A stretch of 36,360 bases of DNA from Bacteroidales bacterium. GTDB lineage: Bacteria; Bacteroidota; Bacteroidia; Bacteroidales; UBA932. Below are positions 8,066-16,688 of the stretch, in pieces; positions within the stretch are counted from its first letter, which is position 1; each line of letters begins with the position of its first letter. Where the stretch lies: contig JAFTDE010000012.1 of assembly GCA_017454335.1 (NCBI GenBank), positions 1 to 36,360 of the forward strand, written 5' to 3'. Below the pieces are notes generated by a model. That model was not told where the DNA came from and searched no databases. It was given only the letters and a program-made list of their open reading frames with translations. A program made the position numbers and the translations under genes.

Positions 8066-10881
8066 TTCAGGTATTTTGCGGTAAATGTTCGACCTTGTGC
8101 GATCAAGTCCTCGGGCGTGCCTTCGAACACCACCCGGCCGCCGCGGTCCCCCGCGTCCGGCCCCAGGTCGATGACCCAGTCGGCGCTGCGGATGACATCG
8201 GCGTTGTGCTCGACGACCACCAGGCTGTGCCCGTTCTCCAGCAGCATGTCGAAGGCCTTCAGCAGCTTCTCCACGTCGAAGAAATGCAGGCCCGTCGTCG
8301 GTTCGTCGAAGATGAAGAGGATCTTCCCGCCGTCCTTGCGGCCCCGGTTCCGGCTCAGGGACAGGAAATACGCCAGCTTGATGCGCTGGCTCTCACCGCC
8401 GCTGAGCGTGGTGCTGCTCTGGCCCAGCTTGATGTATCCCAGGCCCACCTGCGCGAGCGGGCGGAGTTTCTCCGCGATATCCCGTGCGAGCGGCTCCGGG
8501 CCCGAGGAGAAGAAGGAAATCGCCTCGTCCACACTCATGTTCAGGATGTCGTCGATGTTCCTGCCGCGGTAGCGCACCTCCAGGACCTCGGGGCGGAAGC
8601 GCTTGCCCCCGCATTCCTCGCAGACCATGGTCACGTCGGCCATGAACTGCATCTCGATCTTGACGACGCCCTCGCCCTGGCATTCGGGGCAGCGGCCGCC
8701 CTCGGCGTTGAACGAGAAATGCGCCGGGGTGAAGCCGTTGATCCGGGCATACTGCTGGGACGCCATCAGTTCGCGGATGTCGTCGTAGGCTTTCAGGTAG
8801 GTGACTGCGTTCGAGCGGGAACTGCGCCCGATGGGGTTCTGGTCCACATACTCCACGCGGGCGATGCGGTCCAGGTTGCCGCTCAGGCCCCGGTGCGTGC
8901 CGGGCAGATCGCCGCTGTCGTTCAGGCGGCGGTACAAGGCCGGATACAGGATGTCCCCGACCAGTGAGGACTTGCCGCTGCCGCTGACGCCGGTGACGAC
9001 GGTCAGCACGCCCAGCGGGAAGCGGACCGTGATGTCCTGGAGGTTGTGCTCCATGGCCCCTTCGACGGCGATGCTGTAGGTCCAGCCGCGCTTCTCGCGC
9101 ACGTAGCGCTGCCGGATACCCTGCAGGTACTGGAGGGTCAGCGAGCGCTTCACCACGGTCGCGGGCAGGGTGTCCCGCACCACGCCTTCGAACACCACCT
9201 CCCCGCCGGATTCCCCGGCCAGGGGGCCCATGTCGATCAGCAGGTCCGCCGCGCGGATGATGGCTTCGTCGTGCTCGACCACGATGACGCTGTTGCCCAG
9301 GTCCCGCAGGCGGCGCAGCACGCCGATCAGCTTGTCCGTATCGCGCGCGTGCAGGCCGATGGAGGGCTCGTCCAGGATGTACATCGACCCGACCAGCGAA
9401 CTGCCCAGGGCCGTCACCAGGTTGATGCGCTGGCTCTCGCCGCCGGACAGGGTGTTGCAGGCGCGGCTGAGGGTCAGGTAACCCAGGCCCACGTCCTGGA
9501 TGCAGTGCAGGCGCGAGAGGGTCTCGGCCAGCGGTTCGGCGATGATGGCGCGTTCCGCCGGCGTCAGTTCCATCTGCTCCAGGAACTCCGTCAGCTGTTC
9601 GACGTTCATGCTCAGCAGTTCGTGGATGTTCTTCCCGGCGACGCGCACGTACAGCGCTTCCTTGCGCAGGCGGCTGCCGTGGCAGTCGTGGCAGGTCGCA
9701 CGGCCGCTGAAGCGGCTGAGCATGTATTTATACTGGATCTTGTAGCGCTGGGTCTCGACCCAGCTGAAAAACTCGTTGATGCCGACGATGGAACCTTCGT
9801 CCCCCTCGACGCTGTGACCGTTCCAGATGATGTCCCGGACTTCGTCGGACAGGGTGCAGTAGGGATCGAACACCGGGATGCCGTAGCGCTCGGCGACTTC
9901 GATCAGGTGGTCGCGGAACCATCCCATCTTGTCCCCGCGCCAGCAGGCGATGGCCCCGTCGTAGATGCTCTTGGTCTTGTCCGGAATGACGAGGTCTTCG
10001 CTGATGCCGATGATCTTGCCCAGGCCGCCGCAGGTCGGGCAGGCGCCCAGCGGCGAGTTGAAGCTGAACAGATACTCGTCCGGCCGTTCGAAGCGGATGC
10101 CGTCCAGCTCGAAACGGGTGCTGAACGTACGCATGGTCCCTTCGCAGGCGATGTGCAGGATGTCCGATCCCTGCGAGAACGCATCCGCGATGTCGCCAAG
10201 CAGCCGCGTCCGCTGCTGTTCATCCCTTTCCAGGCCGGGCTGCAGGCGGATGCGATCCACCAGCAGCGTCACGCCCGCCGCAGGCATCTCCCCGCGCTGC
10301 AGGAAGTCGTCGATGCGGAGCGGTTCGCCGTCCACCAGCAGGCGTGAATAGCCCTGCTCCTTGAGGGACAGCAGGAGTTCCACCCGGTCCGGGCGGGCCT
10401 CCCAGTTCAGGTCCGCAAGGATGTACAGCACCCCGTCGGGATGCTGCGCGGCACAGTCGGAAATATGGGCCAGCACGTCCTGCGCACTGTCCTGCCGCAC
10501 TTCCCGTCCGGAAACCGGCGAATAGGTACGCCCGATGCGGGCGAAGATCAGCCGCAGGAAATCGTAGATCTCCGTGGTGGTGGCGACGGTCGAGCGGGGG
10601 TTGCGGATATTGACCTTCTGTTCGATGGCGACGGCGGGCGGAACCCCATCGATCGAATCGACGTCGGGCTTGGTCATCCGCCCCAGGAACTGGCGGGCAT
10701 AGGACGAAAGGCTCTCGGCGAAACGCCGCTGCCCTTCGGCGAACAGGGTGTCGAAGGCCAGCGAACTCTTGCCCGAACCGGACACGCCCGTCACGACGAC
10801 CAGCTTTCCCCGGGGGATGTCCAGGGAAATGTCCTTGAGGTTGTTGACGCGCGCGCCGCGTATTTCGATGTATTCGCCCAT
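8062..10881 (-). CDS. uvrA: Excinuclease ABC subunit A
   Basis: DNA damage sensor of nucleotide excision repair; a UvrA dimer loads UvrB at lesions. The 939-residue length is standard. Visible: first Walker A GVSGSGKS (residues 32-39), zinc-finger cysteines in CPTCGGLG and CHDCHGS, two ABC signature LSGGESQRI motifs, second Walker A again GVSGSGKS, and the C-terminal zinc finger CPECQGEG with CEECGGKRF. The start is ATG 10881 (MGEYIEIRGA), the usual N-terminus; the open frame extends 62 codons further but lacks similarity and crosses the promoter. A -7 box TAAATTTG lies 17 bases upstream. Three glycosyltransferase genes follow in coupled order, an unusual operon partner for uvrA. Confidence 0.97.
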   Translation of the reverse strand: MGEYIEIRGARVNNLKDISLDIPRGKLVVVTGVSGSGKSSLAFDTLFAEGQRRFAESLSSYARQFLGRMTKPDVDSIDGVPPAVAIEQKVNIRNPRSTVATTTEIYDFLRLIFARIGRTYSPVSGREVRQDSAQDVLAHISDCAAQHPDGVLYILADLNWEARPDRVELLLSLKEQGYSRLLVDGEPLRIDDFLQRGEMPAAGVTLLVDRIRLQPGLERDEQQRTRLLGDIADAFSQGSDILHIACEGTMRTFSTRFELDGIRFERPDEYLFSFNSPLGACPTCGGLGKIIGISEDLVIPDKTKSIYDGAIACWRGDKMGWFRDHLIEVAERYGIPVFDPYCTLSDEVRDIIWNGHSVEGDEGSIVGINEFFSWVETQRYKIQYKYMLSRFSGRATCHDCHGSRLRKEALYVRVAGKNIHELLSMNVEQLTEFLEQMELTPAERAIIAEPLAETLSRLHCIQDVGLGYLTLSRACNTLSGGESQRINLVTALGSSLVGSMYILDEPSIGLHARDTDKLIGVLRRLRDLGNSVIVVEHDEAIIRAADLLIDMGPLAGESGGEVVFEGVVRDTLPATVVKRSLTLQYLQGIRQRYVREKRGWTYSIAVEGAMEHNLQDITVRFPLGVLTVVTGVSGSGKSSLVGDILYPALYRRLNDSGDLPGTHRGLSGNLDRIARVEYVDQNPIGRSSRSNAVTYLKAYDDIRELMASQQYARINGFTPAHFSFNAEGGRCPECQGEGVVKIEMQFMADVTMVCEECGGKRFRPEVLEVRYRGRNIDDILNMSVDEAISFFSSGPEPLARDIAEKLRPLAQVGLGYIKLGQSSTTLSGGESQRIKLAYFLSLSRNRGRKDGGKILFIFDEPTTGLHFFDVEKLLKAFDMLLENGHSLVVVEHNADVIRSADWVIDLGPDAGDRGGRVVFEGTPEDLIAQGRTFTAKYLK

Positions 10882-10898
10882 AGATGCGCTTAATCTTT

Positions 10899-10906
10899 CA
10901 AATTTA
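10899..10906 (-). promoter_or_regulatory. -7 box of uvrA
   Basis: On the minus strand this reads TAAATTTG, an exact TAnnTTTG match, 17 bases before the uvrA ATG. No good -33 TTG was seen. It faces the candidate box of the radical SAM gene 12 bases away. Confidence 0.5.
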
Positions 10907-10918
10907 CAAAATCTTTGG

Positions 10919-10926
10919 CATATTTG
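10919..10926 (+). promoter_or_regulatory. Candidate -7 box of the radical SAM gene
   Basis: CATATTTG differs from TAnnTTTG at one base. A second one-mismatch candidate, AATCTTTG, lies at 10910-10917, so the assignment is less certain than for the other promoters. Confidence 0.35.
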
Positions 10927-10957
10927 CACCTGCGCACCGATGCGCAATCGCCGCCTT

Positions 10958-11716
10958 ATGCTGAGAGAAGAAACCGTTTTCGGGCCGATCCATTCGCGCC
11001 GCCTTGGTAACTCATTGGGGATCAACCTCCTGCCGACAAAGGGAAAGATCTGCAATTTCGACTGCATCTACTGCGAATGCGGTTGGAACAAGGACGGACG
11101 CACCCGGGAAGCCCTTCCCTCCGCGGAAACGGTGCGCAGCTGTCTCGAAGGGAAGCTGCGGGAATGCGCCGCGGCGCTCGTTCCCATCGACTCGATCACC
11201 TTCAGCGGCGACGGCGAACCGACCCTCAACCCGGAGTTCCCCCGCATCATCGACGACACCCTCGCCCTGCGGGACCGGTACTACCCCGCCGCCCGGGTGT
11301 CCGTGCTGTCCAACGCCACGCGCGTGCACGTGCCGGAAATCTTCGCCGCCCTGCGCAGGGTGGACAACCCGATCCTGAAACTGGACGCGCCGACGGATGC
11401 CCTGGCCGAACGCATCAACCACCCCGCCCCGGGCTACAGCACGGCGCGGGTCATCGAAGGAATGAAAGCCTTCGGGGGGGATTTCATCCTGCAGACCATG
11501 TTCCTGCGCAGCCGGGATTTCGATTCCTCGGCGCCTGAGGTGCTGGGGCCCTGGATGGACATCGTGCGCATGCTGCGGCCGCGTGAAATCATGGTCTACA
11601 CCATCGACCGCCCCACCCCGGAAAGCGGACTGGAGGCCTTTACCGCAACGCAGATGCGGAACCTCGTCCGTCCGCTGTCGGACGAAGGGTTCCGCATCCA
11701 GATCTCCGGAAAATAG
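10958..11716 (+). CDS. Radical SAM protein (COG0731-like)
   Basis: Radical S-adenosylmethionine enzyme of 252 residues. The [4Fe-4S] ligands are Cys32, Cys36 and Cys39 in CNFDCIYC, near an N-terminal VFGPIHSRRLGNSLGINLLP segment typical of a widespread family related to the tRNA wyosine enzyme group. SFSGDGEPTLNPEF-like residues (here TFSGDGEPTLNPEF) follow and bind SAM. The substrate is not known for this family. ATG 10958 gives the usual N-terminus; an in-frame ATG at 10940 would add six residues and is possible because neither start has a clear Shine-Dalgarno. It is divergent from uvrA and convergent, with a 6-base gap and no hairpin, with the next gene. Confidence 0.85.
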   Translation: MLREETVFGPIHSRRLGNSLGINLLPTKGKICNFDCIYCECGWNKDGRTREALPSAETVRSCLEGKLRECAAALVPIDSITFSGDGEPTLNPEFPRIIDDTLALRDRYYPAARVSVLSNATRVHVPEIFAALRRVDNPILKLDAPTDALAERINHPAPGYSTARVIEGMKAFGGDFILQTMFLRSRDFDSSAPEVLGPWMDIVRMLRPREIMVYTIDRPTPESGLEAFTATQMRNLVRPLSDEGFRIQISGK

Positions 11717-11722
11717 ACGGAA

Positions 11723-12697
11723 TTACTGCATGGCGCGCACCTTCTCCAGGAAGTCGTGCACCCGCTGTTTGTACTCTTCGGGATACTTTGCGAAGGAATT
11801 GGCGTGCAAGGCCCCGGGCACGGCCCACATTTCCTTGTATCCGTGGATCTTGGCGTCGAAATTCTTCTGCAGGTTGTCGAAGGGGACGAAATCGTCCGCA
11901 TCCCCGTGGATGAACAGCATGGGACGGTCGCACTTGGCCAGCTGCTTGAGCGAAGAAGCCTCCCAGAATCCCCAGCCGTAGCGGTTCCGGGTCACCACGC
12001 TCGCACTTTGCAGCACATCGGGCGGGATGAATCTGAAACTCTCCTTGCGGTTGTTGTTGAACTGGATGAATACGGACGAATAACCGCAGTCTTCCACGAA
12101 AGCGCGCACATAGTCGGGGAGCGGGTCGCCGCTGGTCATCATGACCGTGGCGCCGCCCATGGAAACCCCGTGCAGGACCATGAAGTCGTCCCGGAAGATG
12201 CCGTGCGCCACCTCGATCCATTTCTCGACGTCCAGGCGGTCGTACCAGCCCATCTGCGCATGGTCCCCTTCGCTGTATCCATGATACTGCAGGTCGGGGA
12301 ACAGGACATTGTAGTTGAACTCGTCCCGGTACATCCGCACCAGGTACAGGAACACCAGGTGGTTGTCCCCGTAACCATGTACGACGATCGCGGTCCCCTG
12401 GGCCTTGGCCGGATCCAGGGCCGGAACATAGCAGGCGTGCACCTTGAAATCACGGTACCCCACGATGGTCGTATCTTTCAGGATCCCCTGGGCTTTCAGT
12501 CCGTCATACCAGGCGGTGCTGCCGGGCAGCAGGGAATCCGCCTTGTGGCGGGTACGTTCGATATCGTCGACCCCATGCGGGGTAGGATTCAAAGCATAAT
12601 TCGCCATGTACCGTCCGGCAAGACAGCTGCTTAGGGTCATGGCGGCTGCCAACAACAGGACAGCCCTCATCATAGTTTTAAACATAGGTGTTTTCAT
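11723..12697 (-). CDS. Alpha/beta-hydrolase lipoprotein
   Basis: Exported serine hydrolase of 324 residues. The N-terminus is a lipoprotein signal ending in LSSC with Cys25. The hydrolase core has the oxyanion segment VVHGYGDNH (about 105-113), nucleophile Ser179 in GVSMGG, acid candidates Asp266/Asp268 in HGDADDFVP and His298 in ALHANSF. It resembles BEM46/YqkD-like esterases; the substrate is not known. A minus-strand -7 box TATATTTG (12703-12710) ends only 5 bases before ATG 12697. Either translation is leaderless there, or it starts at the in-frame ATG 12685 (MFKTMMRAV), which keeps the whole signal peptide and gives the 17-base spacing seen at uvrA. The enzyme is divergent from glpA. Confidence 0.8.
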   Translation of the reverse strand: MKTPMFKTMMRAVLLLAAAMTLSSCLAGRYMANYALNPTPHGVDDIERTRHKADSLLPGSTAWYDGLKAQGILKDTTIVGYRDFKVHACYVPALDPAKAQGTAIVVHGYGDNHLVFLYLVRMYRDEFNYNVLFPDLQYHGYSEGDHAQMGWYDRLDVEKWIEVAHGIFRDDFMVLHGVSMGGATVMMTSGDPLPDYVRAFVEDCGYSSVFIQFNNNRKESFRFIPPDVLQSASVVTRNRYGWGFWEASSLKQLAKCDRPMLFIHGDADDFVPFDNLQKNFDAKIHGYKEMWAVPGALHANSFAKYPEEYKQRVHDFLEKVRAMQ

Positions 12698-12702
12698 TTC
12701 GG

Positions 12703-12710
12703 CAAATATA
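12703..12710 (-). promoter_or_regulatory. -7 box of the hydrolase lipoprotein gene
   Basis: Reads TATATTTG on the minus strand, an exact match to TAnnTTTG. It faces the glpA box at 12725-12732 across 14 bases. Confidence 0.55.
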
Positions 12711-12724
12711 GCGAAAGAATTTTG

Positions 12725-12732
12725 TATTTTTG
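12725..12732 (+). promoter_or_regulatory. -7 box of the glpABC-GDPD-glpT operon
   Basis: TATTTTTG, an exact TAnnTTTG match, 19 bases before the glpA ATG at 12752. The 54-base intergenic region carries both divergent promoters, so an operator for a glycerol regulator would have to lie within or beside them; I see no obvious palindrome for one. Confidence 0.55.
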
Positions 12733-12751
12733 CATAACTGAACTAAGCCGA

Positions 12752-14347
12752 ATGAACCACAACGAATTAGACGTCATCATTCTCGGCGGCGGCATCACCG
12801 GAGCAGGAACGCAGCGGGACTGCGCCCTGCGGGGCCTGCGGACCCTGCTGATCGAGCGTTCCGACATCGCCACCGGAGCCACCGGCCGGAATCACGGCCT
12901 GCTGCACTCCGGCGCACGATACGCCGTCAACGACCCCGAGTCCGCAGCCGAATGCATCCGCGAGAACATGATCCTGCGCCGCATCGCCTCCCATTGCGTG
13001 GAAGAGACCGACGGATTGTTCATCACCCTCCCCGAAGACGACCTGGGATACCAGAAGACCTTTGTCGAAGCCTGCCGCCGCGCGGGTATCGGCGCACAGG
13101 TCATCGACCCGGACGAAGCGCGCCGCCTGGAGCCCTCTGTCAACCCCGGTCTGGTCGGGGCCGTGCGCGTGCCCGACGGCAGCGTGGATCCCTTCCGCCT
13201 GTGCGCGGCCAACATGCTGGACGCCAAACTGCATGGAGGAGAAGTTCGCCTGCACACGGAAGTGACGGCGCTGATCCGGGAAGGATCCGCCATCACGGGC
13301 GTACGCACCCGCAACCGCCAGAGCGGAGAGGAAGAGGAATTCCACGCCCCCGTCATCGTCAACGCCTGCGGCATCTGGGGCCAGCACATCGCGGACCTGG
13401 CCGGTGTGAAGATCGGCATGTACCCGGCAAAAGGGGCCCTGCTGGTCTTCGCCCACCGCATCAACAACCTCGTCATCAACCGCTGCCGCAAACCGGCCAA
13501 CGCCGACATCCTCGTTCCCGGCGACACCGTCTGTATAATAGGTACGACCTCCACACGCATCCCCTTCGAGGAATGCGACCGCGTCGCCGCCACCCCCGAT
13601 GAAGTCAGCCTGCTGATCTCCGAAGGCGCCAAACTCGCCCCGGCCCTGTCCAGCACGCGCATCCTGCGCGCCTACGCCGGCGTCCGGCCCCTCGTCAGCG
13701 CGGACAACGACCCCAGCGGACGCAACATCTCCCGCGGCATCGTCTGCCTGGACCATGCCCAACGGGACGGCCTGGACGGCTTTGTCACCATCACCGGCGG
13801 CAAGCTGATGACCTACCGCCTGATGGCGGAGATGGCCACCGACACCGTCTGCCGCAAACTGGGCGTGGAGAAGGCCTGCTCCACCGCCACCCTGCCCCTG
13901 CCCGGATCCGAGGAACGGTCCTACGAAGCCGTCGCCCGAAAGATCTGGGAAGTCCCCTCGACCGCCCAGAAAGCCGCCGTCGCCCGCATGGGCACCGGCG
14001 CCTCCCGCATCGAGAGTTCAAAACCCGCGGACAAGGCGCTCGTGTGCGAATGCGAGGAAGTCTCGGTCGGCGAAGTCCGGCACGCCATCGCGAACCAGGA
14101 CGTCTCGACCCTGACGGACCTGCGCCGCCGCACCCGCATCGGCATGGGTACCTGCCAGGGCGGCTTCTGCGCCTGCCGCGCCGCCGGTCTGCTGGCCCAG
14201 GCCCACGGCTGCACGCAACGCGCCCGCACCGACCTGTGCGACTTCCTCCAGGAGCGCTGGAAGGGCAGCTTCCCCATCGGCTGGGGCGACACGCTCCGCG
14301 AAGCAGAATACACCCAGTGGGTTTATAAACACGTTCTCGGCCTATGA
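12752..14347 (+). CDS. glpA: Anaerobic glycerol-3-phosphate dehydrogenase subunit A
   Basis: FAD-containing catalytic subunit that oxidises sn-glycerol-3-phosphate to dihydroxyacetone phosphate. The 531 residues start with the dinucleotide-binding GGGITGAG (12-19) and ERSDIATGATGRNHGLLHSGARY, typical of GlpA/GlpD. The C-terminus carries a BFD-like cysteine domain: Cys432 and Cys434 in VCECEEVS, and Cys468, Cys473, Cys475 in GTCQGGFCAC. That domain separates GlpA from aerobic GlpD. ATG 12752 (MNHNEL) is used; an upstream in-frame ATG at 12722 falls in the promoter. The gene overlaps glpB by ATGA. Confidence 0.95.
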   Translation: MNHNELDVIILGGGITGAGTQRDCALRGLRTLLIERSDIATGATGRNHGLLHSGARYAVNDPESAAECIRENMILRRIASHCVEETDGLFITLPEDDLGYQKTFVEACRRAGIGAQVIDPDEARRLEPSVNPGLVGAVRVPDGSVDPFRLCAANMLDAKLHGGEVRLHTEVTALIREGSAITGVRTRNRQSGEEEEFHAPVIVNACGIWGQHIADLAGVKIGMYPAKGALLVFAHRINNLVINRCRKPANADILVPGDTVCIIGTTSTRIPFEECDRVAATPDEVSLLISEGAKLAPALSSTRILRAYAGVRPLVSADNDPSGRNISRGIVCLDHAQRDGLDGFVTITGGKLMTYRLMAEMATDTVCRKLGVEKACSTATLPLPGSEERSYEAVARKIWEVPSTAQKAAVARMGTGASRIESSKPADKALVCECEEVSVGEVRHAIANQDVSTLTDLRRRTRIGMGTCQGGFCACRAAGLLAQAHGCTQRARTDLCDFLQERWKGSFPIGWGDTLREAEYTQWVYKHVLGL

Positions 14348-15477
14348 AATTCGATACCCTCGTCATCGGCGGCGGACTCGCCGGCCTGACCGCTGGCATC
14401 AGCCTCCAGCAGAAGGGCCTGGACACCGCCATCGTCAGCACCGGCCAGAGCGCCCTGCATTTCTTCTCCGGCACTTTCGAGTCCCTGGAGAGCCCCTCCG
14501 AACGCCTTGCCGAACTGTTTTCCGCCGCCGGCATCCGGACGCATTACAGTCCCGGTGTCCGGCTGATGCCGCTGGGCAGTTTCCGCCCCGCCGCGCTCTC
14601 CCTGGAAGACGTCGAGTTGTTCCCCGAACCGCATTTCGCGGACAAGGTCCTGATCGTCAACTTCAACGGCTATTCCGACTTCTTCCCGGCCTTCCTGACG
14701 GAGGGACTGGAGGCCCAGCGCATGTCCTGCCGCCTGCTGGAGCTGGATCCGCCGGAGCTGCAGGCCCTGCGGCAGAGTCCCAGCGAGATGCGCTCGGTCC
14801 AGATCGCCCGCATCATGGACCGCCATTGGGAATCGGTCGTCCAGGCCATCCGCGCCGCACTTCGCGATGAGGATGCCGTCATTCTCCCGCAGGTTTTCGG
14901 CCTGAAGGATCCGTCCATTCCGGGGCGCATCCGACAGGAGCTCCCGGTGCGGGTGGTCTTCGCCGGCACCCAGCCCCCTTCCGTCCCGGGCATCCGTACC
15001 CAGCAGCTGCTCCGGCGCCGCTTCGAACTCGCGGGCGGCACCTTCCTGTCCGGAGACGAAGTCGTCCAGACCCATGTCCACGACGGGCGCGTCCACAGCG
15101 TCGCCACCCGCAACCTGGACCACCACTACCTCGAGGCCGACCACTTCATCCTGGCGACCGGAACCTTCTTCGCCAAAGGCCTGGCGGCCAGCCCGTCCGG
15201 CATCCGGGAGAGCGTCTTCGGCCTGGATGTCGACTGCGCGGCGGACCGGAACGCGTGGTATGACCCGTCCTTCGCCGCCGACCAGCCCTACCTGCATTTC
15301 GGCGTCCGCACCGACGCTGTGCTGCATGCCGTCAAGGACGGAACACCCATGCAGAACCTGTATGCCGTCGGATCCATCCTCGGCGGCACCCGTCCCGAAT
15401 TCGGCAGCGGTGCCGGCCTCGCCGTCCGCAGCGCCTTCGCCGCCGTGGACCAAATCCTAAACCAGTACGCCGTATGA
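14344..15477 (+). CDS. glpB: Anaerobic glycerol-3-phosphate dehydrogenase subunit B
   Basis: Flavoprotein subunit of 377 residues of the GlpABC complex. It starts with a Rossmann dinucleotide fold TLVIGGGLAGLTAGISL (GxGxxG at about 9-14), has the GlpB-specific HFFSGTFESL segment near residue 40, and ends with a second flavin-contact region AVGSILGGTRPEFGSGAGLAV. It probably passes electrons between GlpA and the iron-sulfur subunit GlpC. It overlaps glpA by four bases (14344-14347) and glpC by four bases (15474-15477), so the three subunits are made in a coupled manner. Length is slightly shorter than the E. coli protein, which is usual in Bacteroidota as far as I recall. Confidence 0.93.
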   Translation: MKFDTLVIGGGLAGLTAGISLQQKGLDTAIVSTGQSALHFFSGTFESLESPSERLAELFSAAGIRTHYSPGVRLMPLGSFRPAALSLEDVELFPEPHFADKVLIVNFNGYSDFFPAFLTEGLEAQRMSCRLLELDPPELQALRQSPSEMRSVQIARIMDRHWESVVQAIRAALRDEDAVILPQVFGLKDPSIPGRIRQELPVRVVFAGTQPPSVPGIRTQQLLRRRFELAGGTFLSGDEVVQTHVHDGRVHSVATRNLDHHYLEADHFILATGTFFAKGLAASPSGIRESVFGLDVDCAADRNAWYDPSFAADQPYLHFGVRTDAVLHAVKDGTPMQNLYAVGSILGGTRPEFGSGAGLAVRSAFAAVDQILNQYAV

Positions 15478-16688
15478 ACCTTCAAGAGAGCACCGTCAGC
15501 CGATACAACTTCGAGGAATGCATGAAGTGCACGGTCTGCACCGTGTACTGTCCCGTCCTGCAGGTCAATCCCCTCTATCCCGGTCCCAAGCAGGCCGGTC
15601 CGGACGGGGAGCGCCTGCGGCTGAAGGACCCCTGGTTCTTCAACAAGGCCCTCAAGTACTGTCTCAACTGCAAACGCTGCGAAGTGGCCTGCCCGTCCGG
15701 CGTGGGCGTCGCGGACCTCATCCAGTCCGCCCGCATCCGCTACGACCACAGCGCACCCAAGCTGCGCGACCGCATCCTCGCCAATACCGATTTCATGGGC
15801 AGCCTGGCCCGTCCTTTCGCGCCGATCGTCAACGGCGTCACCTCCCTGGGCATCACCAAGGCCGTCCTGGACGCCACCCTGCAGATCGACCACCGGCGCA
15901 GCTTCCCCAAGTACAGCGGCCGCAGTTTCGAGAGCTGGCTCCGCCGCCAGGCCGCCCGTCAGGCCGCCTTCCCCGAGCAGGTCGCCTATTTCCACGGCTG
16001 CTACGTGAACTACAACAATCCCCAGCTGGGACGCGACCTCGTCAAGGTCCTGAATGCGCTGGGCATAGGCGTCCAGCTGCTGGACAAGGAAAAATGCTGC
16101 GGCATCGCCCTGATTACCAACGGAATGTCCGCCCAGGCCACCCGGCACGCCCGGCACAACCTCGGCGCCCTGCGCCAGGCCGTCACCGGGCGCGGGCTGA
16201 AGGTCGTGATGACCTCCTCCACCTGCGCCCTCACCCTGCGGGACGAGTATCCGAACCTGCTGGGCGTGGACAACGGCGACGTGCGGGACGCCCTGACCCT
16301 CGCCACGCGCTTTGTGTACGAGCGCCTGGAGAACGGCGCGAAGCTGCCTTTCCGGAAGGACTTCCACCGCAAGGTCGCCTACCATGTCCCCTGCCACATG
16401 GAGAAACTCGGCTGGGGCGTGTTCAGCGAGCGTCTGCTGCGGAAGATCCCCGGCTTGGAATTCACCCCGCTGGATTCCGCCTGCTGCGGCATTTCCGGCA
16501 CCTACGGATTCAAGAAGGAGAACTACGCGTTCTCCCAGGCCATCGGAGAGCCGCTCTTCGCCCAGATCCGCAGCGTCAATCCCGACGTCGTGGCCTGTGA
16601 CTGCGAGACCTGCAAATGGCAGATCGAGATGTCCACGCCCTACCCTGTCGCCCACCCCATATCCATCTTAGCCGAAGCCATAGAATGA
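15474..16688 (+). CDS. glpC: Anaerobic glycerol-3-phosphate dehydrogenase subunit C
   Basis: Iron-sulfur, membrane-associated subunit of 404 residues that carries electrons from GlpAB to quinone. Two [4Fe-4S] sites are visible: Cys16, Cys19, Cys22, Cys26 and Cys63, Cys66, Cys69, Cys73. Two CCG domains follow, each with a CCG motif (CCGIALITNG and CCGISGTYGFKKENY), as in heterodisulfide-reductase-like subunits. All ligands are intact. It overlaps both neighbours by ATGA. Electrons would enter the same quinone pool that Na+-NQR feeds; fumarate is a common final acceptor in Bacteroidales, but no fumarate reductase is in this window. Confidence 0.94.
   Translation: MNLQESTVSRYNFEECMKCTVCTVYCPVLQVNPLYPGPKQAGPDGERLRLKDPWFFNKALKYCLNCKRCEVACPSGVGVADLIQSARIRYDHSAPKLRDRILANTDFMGSLARPFAPIVNGVTSLGITKAVLDATLQIDHRRSFPKYSGRSFESWLRRQAARQAAFPEQVAYFHGCYVNYNNPQLGRDLVKVLNALGIGVQLLDKEKCCGIALITNGMSAQATRHARHNLGALRQAVTGRGLKVVMTSSTCALTLRDEYPNLLGVDNGDVRDALTLATRFVYERLENGAKLPFRKDFHRKVAYHVPCHMEKLGWGVFSERLLRKIPGLEFTPLDSACCGISGTYGFKKENYAFSQAIGEPLFAQIRSVNPDVVACDCETCKWQIEMSTPYPVAHPISILAEAIE

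Noticed and set aside
10910-10917. AATCTTTG as the radical SAM promoter
   Set aside because: Same score as CATATTTG at 10919-10926 (one mismatch). It was kept only as an alternative because the latter fits the spacing seen at the other divergent pairs; this choice is partly circular and is stated as such.
10882-11067. 62-codon N-terminal extension of uvrA
   Set aside because: It runs through the intergenic promoter into the radical SAM gene, and normal UvrA starts at the Met of 10881.
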